A stretch of 64,000 nucleotides of DNA from Leptothoe kymatousa TAU-MAC 1615 (GCF_018739865.1 NZ_JADOER010000007.1:97614-161613), one strand, 5' to 3'. Positions 34,809-45,073 are shown, numbered from the stretch's first letter. Made by a program: numbers and translations. Notes: a model not told the origin generated them from the sequence alone.

Positions 34809-36386
34809 TTAGCTGCGGCGCTGGCGCTTGATACCGAATAAGGCTGCGACACCCCCCAATAAGCCCACCAGAGTACCTGGCTCAGGCACTGCCTGGTAAA
34901 CAGAAAATGTAGAGCTTTCCTCGTTACTAACTACCAACAAGGCTTGGCCAATAGGGCTATCTTCCTCATTGATGAACAACAGCCCTTCAGGACTGACATC
35001 GTCCTGGAAGCTGGGTTCATAGGTAACGAAGCTCGGCGCAGTTGGGTTAGTGATGTCGTAAACCATCACACCACCAGAGCGCTCTAGGCCAATAAATGCC
35101 AGGGTACGACCACCAAAGAAGCCAATGGTCACACCTTCCGGCTCAGGTCCTTTATCATCACTCCGCTGATCAAACTCTTCCGGGTCCCCATCATTGATGT
35201 TAAAGAACTCGGAAAAATCAGCCGCGATAATTTGCTCAAAGTCATCACCGCTGTCAAAGACTAGGTTGCCTTGGGCATCCCAGATGGAGAAAGAACGGGC
35301 ACCGTAGCTGTAAATTTGGTCAACATCGCCATCACCGTCGGTATCTCCTAGGGTAGTGGTGGTTTTCAGACGCCCTAGATTTTCTTCTTGCTGCAGTTCG
35401 GATGCATTCGGGTAGGCGCTAGGGTCAAGCGTCAGGTCCGCTACTCGCACTTCCTCGGAAAAGCCATCATAGTCACGGGCATCTCCTTCGTTGGCAGTCA
35501 CCACATAGGTTTCGCCATTGACGGTATATGTAGCGATCGCATCCGGCTGATACATACCCAAAACGGGATGGGTCTGAATATTGATGCCATCATCTTCATT
35601 ACTCGCATCAAAGCCATTACCTGCAACACTGTGGTCCTTAAAGCCCAAGCTAGTAACGCCGGTAAACGCTTCAGACTCCAAATCCAAAATACCCAGAGCA
35701 TTGTTTTCCTGCAGTGCAACATAGGCTGTCGCACCATCTTCAGAGACCGCAATGTACTCAGGCTCTAGATCTTGCCCAGGGGTTGCACCAGGACCAAAAA
35801 TACGCACATCAGGACCAATGGCAACACCATCGAAACCAATGTCTTTCACAGAGCCGCTAGCAATATCGATAATACTGACGGAACCTTCAGGATCCACATC
35901 ATACTCATCGCTAGGCTCGCCCTCATTAGCCACAAGGACCTTAGCTCCATCAGGAGTAAAGGTCAGCATGTCGGGCAAAGCACCGACATCAAACTTACTC
36001 TGGAAATTACCTGAGGCATCAAAAAACGCAACAATGCCATCATCTTGCTTAGTATCTGCTTCAATAGCCGCGGCCAAAATACCATTGCTAAAGGCAACGC
36101 TATTGACTCCACCACCGACAAAACCACCAATATTGGCCGGATCAGTCAAGTCAATCGAGCCAAAAAACGCAGGCACACTCGGGGTGCTGAGATTAAAAAT
36201 CTCAATGGTATCGCCAGTGGTAACAAAAAGATTAGCGGTGTCAGCATCAAATGCAGAAATCTCTGCACCACCATCAACCTCAGCTCCGCCCAGACGATTT
36301 AAGGTAAATGCAGAAGCAGGAGCGGCAACAGCACCCAAAAGCGCCATCGCTGGGACTAGCGCCCCTAACCAGTATTTAAACGTCAT
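34809..36386 (-). CDS. choice-of-anchor I protein with PEP-CTERM sorting signal
   Basis: A 525-residue exported protein. The N-terminal signal peptide ends near PASAF. The body is a beta-propeller-like repeat of the choice-of-anchor I type: MLTFTPDGAKVLVANEGEPS, DVDPEGSVSIIDI, PEYIAVSEDGATAYVALQEN, YVVTANEGDARDYDGFSEE, GPEPEGVTIGFFGGRTLAF. The C-terminus is a PEP-CTERM signal: VPEPGT, a short hydrophobic helix and a basic RQRRS end, which directs anchoring or release at the envelope by exosortase. Many acidic DxDxDG-like loops suggest calcium binding. Related proteins are annotated as phosphatase-like or cell-surface glycoproteins; the function is unknown. It is divergent from the helicase gene. 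Confidence 0.9.
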   Translation of the reverse strand: MTFKYWLGALVPAMALLGAVAAPASAFTLNRLGGAEVDGGAEISAFDADTANLFVTTGDTIEIFNLSTPSVPAFFGSIDLTDPANIGGFVGGGVNSVAFSNGILAAAIEADTKQDDGIVAFFDASGNFQSKFDVGALPDMLTFTPDGAKVLVANEGEPSDEYDVDPEGSVSIIDIASGSVKDIGFDGVAIGPDVRIFGPGATPGQDLEPEYIAVSEDGATAYVALQENNALGILDLESEAFTGVTSLGFKDHSVAGNGFDASNEDDGINIQTHPVLGMYQPDAIATYTVNGETYVVTANEGDARDYDGFSEEVRVADLTLDPSAYPNASELQQEENLGRLKTTTTLGDTDGDGDVDQIYSYGARSFSIWDAQGNLVFDSGDDFEQIIAADFSEFFNINDGDPEEFDQRSDDKGPEPEGVTIGFFGGRTLAFIGLERSGGVMVYDITNPTAPSFVTYEPSFQDDVSPEGLLFINEEDSPIGQALLVVSNEESSTFSVYQAVPEPGTLVGLLGGVAALFGIKRQRRS

Positions 36387-36677
36387 AGATATTGTCTAAA
36401 GTAAATATCAGCTTTGAACGAGTCATATACCCCCCAATGATCTTGCTGACACCTTCAGCTAACGGTGGCGTAAGCAGGTCCCAACAGAGATTATTTTTGA
36501 AGGTAGGATAATTACTGAAGGCAGAGGTTAAGGGAAGGTAAACACATCCGTACTTTTAAGCAGTCTTTAAGCGCCCTACACCATTGGTTCATGATTATGG
36601 CGGTCAAATTCCCCAACATCCCCACTCCTCTGGCACAATGAGGGAGTTTAATTCGTAAGCCAAGGGCTCCAAGGATT

Positions 36678-39407
36678 GTGGTCTTAACGCCTGAAAAATT
36701 ATTTCCGTTTAAGCTCGATCCGTTTCAACTTGAAGCTATTGAAGCTCTGAATCAAGGGAACTCGGTCATTGTTTGCGCCCCCACAGGCTCTGGTAAAACC
36801 CTGGTGGGTGAATATGCCATCCACCGAGCGTTGCACGAAAATAAACGGGTTTTTTACACCACTCCTTTAAAGGCCTTATCTAATCAAAAACTGCGCGATT
36901 TTCGAGATATTTTTGGCCACGAAAAAGTGGGTCTACTGACGGGGGACACGTCTGTTAATCGTGACGCACCCATCCTGGTCATGACCACGGAAATCTTTCG
37001 CAATATGCTCTACGGCACCACCATGGGAGAAGTGGGGCAGGCGGTGCAAGACCTGCAAACGGTCGTGCTAGATGAGTGCCACTACATGAACGATCGGCAG
37101 CGGGGCACGGTCTGGGAAGAGTCGATTATTTACTGTCCCCAGGGAATTCAGCTAGTAGGGTTATCGGCAACGGTGGCCAATGGCGATCAGCTCACCGATT
37201 GGATCGCTCAAATTCATGGCCCCAGTCAGCTGATTTATTCAGACTTTCGGCCGGTACCGTTGACCATACACTTTGCCACGGGCAAGGGTGTCTTTCCGCT
37301 GCTGAATGAAAACAAGACAGCCTTGCATAACCGGCTGAAAAGACACCGCAAACCACCCCGCCGTCAAAAGGGACAAAAGAAGAAGCCCGCCACCGCCACC
37401 ATGGCGTTTATTGTTGCCCAGTTGCAACAAAAGGACATGCTGCCAGCCATCTTCTTTATTTTTAGTCGCAAGGGGTGTGATAAAGCGGTACAAACCATTG
37501 ACCATTTGTCCCTGGTCACACCGGCTGAGGCAAATGTGCTCAAACAGCGCATTGACAACTTTTTAGCCGCGAATCCAGAAGCGGCCAGGGCTGGCCAAGT
37601 GGAACCGCTCTACCGCGGTATCGCCGCTCACCATGCCGGCCTACTGCCAGCCTGGAAAAGCCTAGTGGAAGAACTGTTCCAAGCCGGTCTCATTAAGGTG
37701 GTGTTTGCGACGGAAACCCTGGCTGCAGGCATTAACATGCCTGCTAGAACAACTGTTATTTCGAGCTTATCTAAACGCACTGACAGCGGCCACAGACTGC
37801 TGCGGGCCTCGGAATTCTTACAAATGGCAGGTCGCGCCGGACGGCGCGGTATGGATTTTGAAGGGCATGTGGTGACCGTGGAAACGCCCTTTGAAGGAGC
37901 CCAGGAGGCGGGGTATCTGGCCTTGGCGACACCAGATCCGTTGGTGAGCCAGTTCACCCCCAGCTACGGCATGGTGTTGAATCTATTGCAAACCCATTCC
38001 TTAGACGAAACCCGCGACCTGGTAGAGCGCAGTTTTGGGCAATACCTATCCACATTGCACCTGGCCCCACAACAGCAAGCGATTGATGATGTAGAACGTA
38101 ATATTGAGCTGATCCGTGAACAGCTGGCAACGGTGGATGACGCCATGGTGGCTGAATATGGCAAGCTCAAAGAGCGCCTGCGGGAAGAACGGCGTCTGCT
38201 CAAAATTTTAGACAAACAGGCTATGGACACCCTGTCGGGGGACCTACTGACGGCGGTTAACTTTACGGTGGCAGGGACGGTGCTTTCGTTAAAGGGCAAG
38301 CATATTAAAGTGCACAATCCCATACCAGCCGTCCTAGTTACTAAAATTTTAGGCCCAGGGAAAGTGACCTATTTGGCCTGCCTCACCGCTGACAATCACT
38401 GGGTGATGACCACCGCCAGCGATGTGTTTGGTCTCTATGAAAAATATGAACGGATTGCGGAGGTTGATACCTTAGTGCCGCCGACAGAACTGCCTTTGAG
38501 AGCAGGGAGTAAATTGGCCGGCGACGAGGGCACAGCCCCGGTGGCAACCAAAATTCCGACCTCATTACCAACCCTGGATGAACTCGCACCAGAGGTCAAA
38601 GAGCAGCGCGATCGCATGCAAACCGTTGCCGACAAATTAGAAACACACCCCTTAAATGAATTTGGCAAACCCAAAGCACTCCTAAAAAAACGCCAGCGAT
38701 TACAAACCCTGGAAAAAGAACTCCAGGACCGACAAGAAAAGTACCAGCGATATGCCAGCCGCTATTGGGAAGAATTTCTCAACTTAATGGCAATCTTAGA
38801 AACCTTTGGGGGATTAGAGCATAACCAGCCAAGCAAGTTTGGCCAAATGGCCGCCGCCTTTCGGGGCGAGAACGAACTTTGGCTAGCCCTCGCCCTAGAT
38901 TCAGGCGAATTCGACCACCTCGAACCCCATCAATTTGCGGCCGCCTGTGCCGCCATCGTTACCGAAATCACCCGGCCTGATACCTGGACCCACTACCGCA
39001 CATCGAACCCAGTGACCGAAGCCCTCGAAGGGTTACGCTCCATTCGCAGAAAGATATTCCAACAACAGCGCCGCTACCAGGTGGCCTTACCCGTGGCATT
39101 GGAATGGAATTTAATTGCCCTCGTCGAAGCCTGGGCCCTAGAGACAGATTGGAATGAACTGTGCAAAAACACTAGCCTAGATGAGGGTGACGTGGTGCGC
39201 ATTTTACGACGCACCCTAGATATCTTGTCCCAGATTCATCACATCCCATTTTTACCGGCCTCGGTTAAGTCCACAGCCCGCCAGGCCGCTTACCTGATTA
39301 ACCGTTTTCCCGTCAATGAAGCCGCCAGCGGCGCTACAAATGCACCGGATCCAGAATTAGCAGGGGATAATAAAGACGGAGACCCTATCCCCACGGAAGA
39401 AGAGTAA
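36678..39407 (+). CDS. Ski2-like DEAD/DEAH-box RNA helicase
   Basis: A 909-residue superfamily 2 helicase with a GTG start. The N-terminal core has CAPTGSGKTLVGEY (Walker A), LDECHYMNDRQRG (motif II, DECH rather than the common DEVH), LSATVAN (motif III), and the second RecA domain with TETLAAGINMPARTT and QMAGRAGRRGMDF (motif VI). From about residue 480 an rRNA-processing arch-like insertion and a DSHCT C-terminal domain follow. This is the Ski2/Mtr4 group of RNA-unwinding enzymes seen in cyanobacteria and plastids, expected to act in RNA decay or rRNA maturation. The next gene begins 9 bases after the stop. A basic insertion KRHRKPPRRQKGQKKK lies near residue 220. Confidence 0.93.
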   Translation: MVLTPEKLFPFKLDPFQLEAIEALNQGNSVIVCAPTGSGKTLVGEYAIHRALHENKRVFYTTPLKALSNQKLRDFRDIFGHEKVGLLTGDTSVNRDAPILVMTTEIFRNMLYGTTMGEVGQAVQDLQTVVLDECHYMNDRQRGTVWEESIIYCPQGIQLVGLSATVANGDQLTDWIAQIHGPSQLIYSDFRPVPLTIHFATGKGVFPLLNENKTALHNRLKRHRKPPRRQKGQKKKPATATMAFIVAQLQQKDMLPAIFFIFSRKGCDKAVQTIDHLSLVTPAEANVLKQRIDNFLAANPEAARAGQVEPLYRGIAAHHAGLLPAWKSLVEELFQAGLIKVVFATETLAAGINMPARTTVISSLSKRTDSGHRLLRASEFLQMAGRAGRRGMDFEGHVVTVETPFEGAQEAGYLALATPDPLVSQFTPSYGMVLNLLQTHSLDETRDLVERSFGQYLSTLHLAPQQQAIDDVERNIELIREQLATVDDAMVAEYGKLKERLREERRLLKILDKQAMDTLSGDLLTAVNFTVAGTVLSLKGKHIKVHNPIPAVLVTKILGPGKVTYLACLTADNHWVMTTASDVFGLYEKYERIAEVDTLVPPTELPLRAGSKLAGDEGTAPVATKIPTSLPTLDELAPEVKEQRDRMQTVADKLETHPLNEFGKPKALLKKRQRLQTLEKELQDRQEKYQRYASRYWEEFLNLMAILETFGGLEHNQPSKFGQMAAAFRGENELWLALALDSGEFDHLEPHQFAAACAAIVTEITRPDTWTHYRTSNPVTEALEGLRSIRRKIFQQQRRYQVALPVALEWNLIALVEAWALETDWNELCKNTSLDEGDVVRILRRTLDILSQIHHIPFLPASVKSTARQAAYLINRFPVNEAASGATNAPDPELAGDNKDGDPIPTEEE

Positions 39408-39415
39408 TTTCAAGC

Positions 39416-39817
39416 ATGACCTCCACCACCATCACCTCTGACCCCAAAGCATTATCCCGTGCCCAGCGGGCTGTTAGCTGCGGGCCGTTTTACATGAAGC
39501 TGCTGGCAGCCATGCGCTCTCAAAGCATCCCTTTACGAGCCATCAGCGACGACCGTGGCATGCTCAGTGGATATACGCGCCAACCCCTTTCAGACGTCGC
39601 CGCCGATAATCACCTCGGCTGGCTGATGACCCTAGGCATTGTGCGACGAGAAGTCGATGGCCAGGGCCTAACCGATAGCTTTCGACTCACGCCCATCGGC
39701 CGTCAACTAGTAGACCAATGGGAAGCATCAGGTCGTCCGGATTCCACAGGTGGCCCCCTGGATTATTTACTCAACGCCAGGAACCGCTGGCTAAGACTAC
39801 CCAGCTGGTTACAATAA
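39416..39817 (+). CDS. Npun_F0494-like conserved cyanobacterial protein
   Basis: A 133-residue protein 9 bases downstream of the helicase and surely in its operon. It resembles the cyanobacterial Npun_F0494 family: RAQRAVSCGPFYMKLLAAMR near the start, a central helical block and the winged-helix-like LTDSFRLTPIGRQLVDQWEAS. The last part suggests a small helix-turn-helix or RNA-binding fold, but no experimental function is known to me. No membrane segment or signal peptide. Confidence 0.8.
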   Translation: MTSTTITSDPKALSRAQRAVSCGPFYMKLLAAMRSQSIPLRAISDDRGMLSGYTRQPLSDVAADNHLGWLMTLGIVRREVDGQGLTDSFRLTPIGRQLVDQWEASGRPDSTGGPLDYLLNARNRWLRLPSWLQ

Positions 39818-40019
39818 CCCCCTTGCTGTTGAAACTCCATACACCTGAGTTCAAAAACGATGGGTAATTGATGAAGTTTGGGTAAGTTGATGCAATAGCG
39901 TCGACTCACCTCACTGGGCCCAAAACAACAGGTATTTTGAACAACCGTTATTCCGACTCATTATTTCAACTCATTATTTCAATCATTAATACTCCAACTG
40001 GACCGGGAGACACTCTAGA

Positions 40020-41516
40020 ATGAAGGCCATTATGGTAGTGGGGACAACCTCCCACGCAGGGAAATCTCTACTTGTTACAGCACTTTGTCGCATGTTGAGC
40101 CGTCGGGGCTGGCGGGTGGCTCCTTTTAAAGGACAAAATACCGCCCTCAATGCCTATGTAACCGCCAACGGTGCTGAAATTGGCTACGCCCAAGCCGTCC
40201 AGGCATGGGCTGCGGGTGTTTCTCCCCAGGCCGAAATGAATCCAGTCCTGCTAAAACCCCAGGGAAATACAGGCACCGCCCAGGTGATCATCAAAGGTCG
40301 CCCCGTGGGACAAACCACAGCCAGTCACTATTATGAAACCTATTTTGAAAGTGGTTGGCAGGCTGTCCAGGAAAGTCTAGCCCGTCTCGGACAGGAATTT
40401 GACCTGCTCATTTGCGAAGGCAATGGCAATCCTGCGGAAATCGCCACCAAGAATCATGACCTGGCCAATATGAAAATTGCCCAGGCCTTAAAAGCACCCA
40501 CGATTCTCGTTACTGATATTGACCGGGGGGGGGCCTTTGCCCATATCGTCGGCACCCTGGAGCTGCTCGAGCCCGACGAACGCGCTTTAATCAAAGGCAT
40601 TATTATCAATAAGTTTCGGGGGCAAAAAAGCAGCCTTCAACCGGGCATCGACTGGCTGGAGAAACGCACTAACATCCCAGTGTTAGGGGTGGTGCCAATG
40701 CTGGATCAAACCCTACCCACAGAGGGCTCGCTATCGCTGATGGATCGGCCCATCGAAAAGCAATCCGCCGAACTGAATATTGCCGTTATTCGCCTGCCTC
40801 GCATTTCTAACTTCACCGACTTTGATCCGTTAGAAGCCGAGCCGTCGGTCAATGTTAGATACCTTAGCCCTAAGGACGATTTGGGGCATCCTGATGCGGT
40901 CATCCTACCTGGCACCAAAACTGCGATCGCGGATCTCCTCATTTTGCAACGCACCGGCATGGCCGAAGCCATCCAAAACTACGCTGCCGCTGGTGGCACA
41001 GTGCTGGGCATCTGTGGCGGCTTTCAGCTCATGGGCCAGATGCTCGCAGACCCAGAAGGGTTAGAAGGCCAGGAAGGGCGCTTTAGGGGCTTAAGCATTT
41101 TGCCCTTACGCACCGTGATCACCCAAAACAAAGTGGCACGGCAGCGGTCAGTCAGCTCCAAATATCCCCAAGAAGGGCTGCCCGTAAATGGCTATGAAAT
41201 TCACCACGGTCGCACCCAATTAGTAATGACCCCAGAAGGTGGCGAACCAGGGCCCAAGTTCCAACCCATTTTCGACGACCGCAGTCTTGGCATTGTGGAC
41301 GAAACCGAATCCCTGTGGGGAACATACTTACACGGTATTTTTGATAACGGTCCCTGGCGACGAGCCTGGCTCAATCGACTGCGGCAGCAACGGGGCTTAG
41401 GCTCCTTACCCACGGGCATTGCCAACTACCGAGAACAGCGAGATGCCATGCTCAATACCCTGGCCAACACCGTTGAAAAATACATCAACCTCGATCCGAT
41501 CTTGACTCAATCCTGA
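40020..41516 (+). CDS. cobQ: cobyric acid synthase
   Basis: A 498-residue CobQ/CbiP. It amidates four carboxylates of adenosylcobyrinic acid diamide using glutamine and ATP, giving cobyric acid in cobalamin (or pseudocobalamin) synthesis. The N-terminal dethiobiotin-synthetase-like ATPase domain has GTTSHAGKSLLVTALCRML and KGQNTALNAYVT. The C-terminal class I glutaminase-like domain has its Cys in VLGICGGFQLMGQ (about residue 330) and its His in TYLHGIFDNGPW (about 437). Length is standard. A GGGAGA ribosome binding site lies 9-14 bases upstream of ATG 40020. No cobalamin riboswitch was seen upstream. Confidence 0.95.
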   Translation: MKAIMVVGTTSHAGKSLLVTALCRMLSRRGWRVAPFKGQNTALNAYVTANGAEIGYAQAVQAWAAGVSPQAEMNPVLLKPQGNTGTAQVIIKGRPVGQTTASHYYETYFESGWQAVQESLARLGQEFDLLICEGNGNPAEIATKNHDLANMKIAQALKAPTILVTDIDRGGAFAHIVGTLELLEPDERALIKGIIINKFRGQKSSLQPGIDWLEKRTNIPVLGVVPMLDQTLPTEGSLSLMDRPIEKQSAELNIAVIRLPRISNFTDFDPLEAEPSVNVRYLSPKDDLGHPDAVILPGTKTAIADLLILQRTGMAEAIQNYAAAGGTVLGICGGFQLMGQMLADPEGLEGQEGRFRGLSILPLRTVITQNKVARQRSVSSKYPQEGLPVNGYEIHHGRTQLVMTPEGGEPGPKFQPIFDDRSLGIVDETESLWGTYLHGIFDNGPWRRAWLNRLRQQRGLGSLPTGIANYREQRDAMLNTLANTVEKYINLDPILTQS

Positions 41517-41607
41517 ATCCAGGCAGAGGAAAAATCCCACGAATACATCGGCCATAGAGGCATAGAGGCATAATAGGCTGGTTCTTCCGGTTTAAAACAG
41601 GGTCTCT

Positions 41608-42393
41608 ATGCCTCTATTGGATATTACGTTCCTAGCGATGGGGGGATTGACCTCCGGTATCTTAGCGGGGCTACTAGGCATCGGCGGCGGCGTACTTATG
41701 GTGCCTCTCCTATTATTTTTTGGCATTGACGTTGACCAAGCCACCGCCACCAGCCTCCTCGCCATCTTAGTCACCGCCACAACGGGCAGTATTCAAAACT
41801 GGCGCATGGGCCATCTCCAGCCCAAACAAATTTTACTACTCGCAATACCGGCTATTTGCCTCGTCGTAGCGGGCACAGAAGTCGGTAGCCGCTTAGCCGA
41901 CCATTGGCGGAGCGCAGCCTTTGGCAGCCTACTGTTGAGCAACATTTACCTAGTCAGTCTCAAAAAGAGCATTGGAAACACCCAGGACCCAAAAACCAAT
42001 TCCCCCCTCCTAGCCGCCACACCAGCAAGACTCGTCACCGGAGGGATATCAGGCTTTATGGCAGGGTTATTTGGCGTAGGTGGCGGGGTGATCATGGTGC
42101 CCCTCCAAGTCTTGTTGATGAATATCAACCTCAAAAAAGCTGTGCGCAACAGCCTAGGGGTCATTGCCCTGACCTCTGCGGTGGCATGTATTCACAATGG
42201 CCTCAAAGGAGACATCGTATATGGAGCCGGTCTCAGCCTTGGCTTGGGCGGTTTAATTGGCGTACAAATTAGCACTCGTTTTTTGCCCAAACTACCCGAA
42301 AACTTTGTCAGTGCTTTGTTTCGAACATTGCTGTGTGTTTTGGCAACCTACGTATTTTGGCAAGCCTGGCAAGCGTATATGGCCAGTGCGTAA
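41608..42393 (+). CDS. TauE/SafE family membrane permease
   Basis: A 261-residue membrane protein of the TauE/SafE (DUF81) family, whose members export sulfite, sulfoacetate or related anions. Seven to eight hydrophobic segments are present. The internal duplication is clear: LLGIGGGVLMVPLLLFF near residue 25 and LFGVGGGVIMVPLQVLLM near residue 157. A cytoplasmic loop of hydrophilic residues at about 115-135 separates the halves. Substrate is unknown. It follows cobQ by 91 bases on the same strand and is closed on the other side by the converging psbM transcript. Confidence 0.9.
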   Translation: MPLLDITFLAMGGLTSGILAGLLGIGGGVLMVPLLLFFGIDVDQATATSLLAILVTATTGSIQNWRMGHLQPKQILLLAIPAICLVVAGTEVGSRLADHWRSAAFGSLLLSNIYLVSLKKSIGNTQDPKTNSPLLAATPARLVTGGISGFMAGLFGVGGGVIMVPLQVLLMNINLKKAVRNSLGVIALTSAVACIHNGLKGDIVYGAGLSLGLGGLIGVQISTRFLPKLPENFVSALFRTLLCVLATYVFWQAWQAYMASA

Positions 42394-42407
42394 TACTCCA
42401 CAGATCA

Positions 42408-42440
42408 ATAAAAAGGGCACAAAACAAACGCTTTGCACCC
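42408..42440 (-). terminator. terminator of the ferredoxin-psbM transcript
   Basis: On the minus strand a hairpin GGGTGCAAAG / TTTTGTGCCC (several G-T pairs, 6-base loop) is followed by a T5 run and TATT. It lies about 210 bases downstream of the psbM stop, leaving a 3' untranslated stretch, and just after the stop of the TauE gene on the other strand. Confidence 0.65.
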
Positions 42441-42647
42441 ATGGGCTAGCGAATAAACTAGCACCAAAATATATTTTTCAATGAGTTCACTTGCCCCAAC
42501 AATCCTAGAAGTGAAGTACAACCTAGCCAGTTGCACAGGGTGGCCATGAACAGATTTGCGTTACGACAAAAACGAGTTCAAATTAACCCACCAAAAACAT
42601 TGACCTAAAAAAACGCTTAATTCAGGTCACCTCAATCCAACCAATTT

Positions 42648-42743
42648 CTATTCTCTCGTTTGAATGTAAAGAATGAGCAGAAATACGGTTGGAACGAATA
42701 CAAACAGGATGCTGGCTACAAACCCTAGATTATTAACTTCCAT
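42648..42743 (-). CDS. psbM: photosystem II protein M
   Basis: A 31-residue single-helix protein translated from ATG 42743 to TAG at 42648. It reads [14 protein letters not shown], then the membrane helix and the LYIQTRE end, which is the PsbM pattern. PsbM lies at the photosystem II dimer interface in the thylakoid. The residue pattern ([15 protein letters not shown]) is diagnostic. The C-terminus is slightly shorter than common versions. It is too short for usual gene callers. It follows the ferredoxin gene on the same strand by about 144 bases and may share its transcript. Confidence 0.95.
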   Translation of the reverse strand: MEVNNLGFVASILFVFVPTVFLLILYIQTRE

Positions 42744-42887
42744 AGACCCTAACTACTACTTTTCTCAACAACAAACCACATGGCTAAGCATATCACTCTG
42801 CTTCAACTCAATGAAGCGATCGGTCGTAGACCTACTGTGATAGATACATCTCAAACGATCCCTGCTTGAGTTTTCTCGAGTTTTTTG

Positions 42888-43196
42888 CTATCGCTTCTTT
42901 TTAGGCTTGGTCACCACATCAATGGGCCCATTCACCAAGGTTTGGCAAGCCAAACGGCAATTCTCGGGGCGTTTCTTCAGCCGCTTCTCTTCAACCGCTG
43001 TGCGAGGGGAAAGATTATCTCCGCCTTCAGCAATTTCAACGACACATAGACCACACTGGCCATAGCCGCCACAGTTCATCATCTTTCCCGTCAGGGTGTA
43101 AATATCAATACGATTATCGATCGCTTTCTGACGCAGGTTCGCGCCATCTGCCGCTGTGATCTCAAGATCTTCTTTAACAAACTTAATAGTGGGCAT
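42888..43196 (-). CDS. 2Fe-2S ferredoxin
   Basis: A 102-residue 2Fe-2S ferredoxin. The cluster motif is [16 protein letters not shown], giving C-x5-C-x2-C, with the fourth ligand in [11 protein letters not shown] (about residues 81-85, where two Cys occur). Classic photosynthetic ferredoxins have C-x4-C-x2-C, so the spacing here is closer to the adrenodoxin or bacterial type. The C-terminus is basic (KPKKKR) instead of acidic, suggesting a different partner from PetF. It is divergent from psbB, and psbM follows, so a role in photosystem II biogenesis or repair is possible but only inferred from the neighbourhood. Confidence 0.9.
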   Translation of the reverse strand: MPTIKFVKEDLEITAADGANLRQKAIDNRIDIYTLTGKMMNCGGYGQCGLCVVEIAEGGDNLSPRTAVEEKRLKKRPENCRLACQTLVNGPIDVVTKPKKKR

Positions 43197-43519
43197 CGAA
43201 GGGCTCCAAAAGCAATCGCCATAAAGTTGAGCATGCCGCGAGCGGCCAGTTTACACATAAGATCCAACTTGCGTTGGATTATGAAGTCTAGTTACACTTC
43301 TTTATACACTTTAATCTTTGATTTTTAGTGGGTTAGTCCGTCGGGAATCGTCTGGATTCTTACCGCAATAGGTCACCATGAAGTTCCGAATAAATTTTCC
43401 ACAACGGATTTTTATTTTTGCCCCCACGTTGGAGGCAATGTGGAGATCTGGTAGCCTATTCAGTATCGGTATTTTAATGTACGGCTAAATTTTCCAAACT
43501 AGGAGGAGGCGTGTAGTCA
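43197..43519. other. divergent promoter region of ferredoxin and psbB
   Basis: About 320 bases between divergent starts. Both promoters and the psbB 5' untranslated region must lie here. I could not assign a -10/-35 pair with confidence. The last 20 bases hold a strong ribosome binding site. Confidence 0.5.
43504..43509 (+). promoter_or_regulatory. strong Shine-Dalgarno site of psbB
   Basis: AGGAGG, overlapping another AGGAGG at 43501-43506, lies 10 bases before the psbB ATG at 43520. It is the clearest ribosome binding site in the window, fitting a highly translated gene. Confidence 0.8.
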
Positions 43520-45043
43520 ATGGGACTACCCTGGTACCGGGTACATACAGTCGTGGTTAACGATCCCGGACGACTGATTTCTGTACACCTAATGCATACT
43601 GCCCTTGTGGCAGGTTGGGCTGGCTCTATGGCCCTGTTTGAGCTAGCAACATTCGACCCAAGTGATCCTGCTCTGAACCCCATGTGGCGTCAGGGTATGT
43701 TTGTTCTTCCCTTCATGTCTCGCCTCGGTGTAACCGGGTCTTGGGGCGGCTGGAGTGTGACTGGAGAGACAGGTGTTGATCCTGGTTTCTGGTCTTTCGA
43801 AGGCGTAGCACTTGCACACATCGTGCTGTCCGGCTTGCTATTCTTGGCAGCCGTTTGGCACTGGGTTTTCTGGGATTTAGATTTATTCCGTGACCCCCGA
43901 ACTGGTGAGCCCGCCTTGGATTTACCCAAGATGTTTGGCATCCACCTGTTCTTATCTGGTTTACTTTGCTTCGGTTTTGGAGCCTTTCACCTGACGGGTG
44001 TATGGGGTCCTGGAATGTGGGTGTCTGATCCCTACGGGATCACCGGTCACATTCAACCGGTTGCCCCAGAATGGGGTCCTGGAGGCTTCAACCCTTACAA
44101 CGCAGGTGGTATTGTCGCTCACCACATTGCCGCTGGTATTGTCGGCATCGTGGCAGGCCTATTCCACTTAACCGTGCGTCCCCCACAACGTCTCTACAAG
44201 GCGTTGCGTATGGGTAACATCGAAACTGTGCTATCCAGCAGTATTGCTGCTGTATTCTTTGCAGCTTTCATTGTGGCCGGTACCATGTGGTACGGAAATG
44301 CAACCACTCCTGTTGAATTGTTCGGTCCTACTCGTTATCAGTGGGATGGCGGCTACTACCAGCAGGAAATTGAGCGTCGGGTTCAGGCCGACATGGCTGA
44401 TGGCTTAAGCCGTAAGGAAGCTTACGAGAATATTCCTGAGAAGCTTGCCTTCTACGACTATGTGGGCAATAGCCCTGCTAAGGGTGGTTTGTTCCGCGTA
44501 GGCCCCATGGATAGTGGTGATGGTATTGCTACTAGCTGGTTGGGTCACCCTGTATTTACCGACTCTGAAGGTCGTGAACTTTCAGTACGTCGTTTACCCA
44601 ACTTCTTTGAAACCTTCCCTGTGGTCTTAACTGACTCCAGTGGTGTAGTCCGTGCAGATATTCCTTTCCGTCGTGCTGAATCTCAGTTCAGTATTGAGCA
44701 GACTGGTGTATCCGTTACTTTCTACGGTGGCGAACTAGACGGTCAAACGATTAAGGACCCCGCTCGCGTTAAGCGTTATGCCCGTAAGGCATTGCTGGGT
44801 GAGCCCTTTGAGTTCGACCTAGAAACCTTGGATTCTGACGGTGTATTCCGTTCTAGTCCTCGCGGCTGGTTTACCTTTGGCCATGCGGTCTTTGCGCTGC
44901 TATTTTTCTTTGGCCACATCTGGCATGGTTCCCGTACTCTATACCGCGACGTATTCGCTGGTGTGGATCCCGACCTATCTCCTGAGCAGGTCGAGTGGGG
45001 CTTCTTCCAGAAAGTTGGTGATACTAGTACTCGCATGAACTAA
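43520..45043 (+). CDS. psbB: photosystem II CP47 chlorophyll protein
   Basis: A 507-residue CP47, the inner antenna that binds chlorophyll a and carotenoids and passes energy to the PSII reaction centre. The start [19 protein letters not shown] is diagnostic. Six membrane helices carry His ligands, for example [60 protein letters not shown] and [18 protein letters not shown]. The large lumenal loop E lies between about residues 260 and 440. Length is standard. A hairpin terminator follows, and psbT lies 146 bases downstream on the same strand. Confidence 0.99.
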   Translation: MGLPWYRVHTVVVNDPGRLISVHLMHTALVAGWAGSMALFELATFDPSDPALNPMWRQGMFVLPFMSRLGVTGSWGGWSVTGETGVDPGFWSFEGVALAHIVLSGLLFLAAVWHWVFWDLDLFRDPRTGEPALDLPKMFGIHLFLSGLLCFGFGAFHLTGVWGPGMWVSDPYGITGHIQPVAPEWGPGGFNPYNAGGIVAHHIAAGIVGIVAGLFHLTVRPPQRLYKALRMGNIETVLSSSIAAVFFAAFIVAGTMWYGNATTPVELFGPTRYQWDGGYYQQEIERRVQADMADGLSRKEAYENIPEKLAFYDYVGNSPAKGGLFRVGPMDSGDGIATSWLGHPVFTDSEGRELSVRRLPNFFETFPVVLTDSSGVVRADIPFRRAESQFSIEQTGVSVTFYGGELDGQTIKDPARVKRYARKALLGEPFEFDLETLDSDGVFRSSPRGWFTFGHAVFALLFFFGHIWHGSRTLYRDVFAGVDPDLSPEQVEWGFFQKVGDTSTRMN

Positions 45044-45073
45044 ACGTTCTTTAGAGCTATTAGTTTGAGTTAG

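Noticed and set aside
39818..40019. Cobalamin riboswitch upstream of cobQ
   Set aside because: The interval is only about 200 bases and lacks a recognisable B12 box; a plain promoter is assumed.
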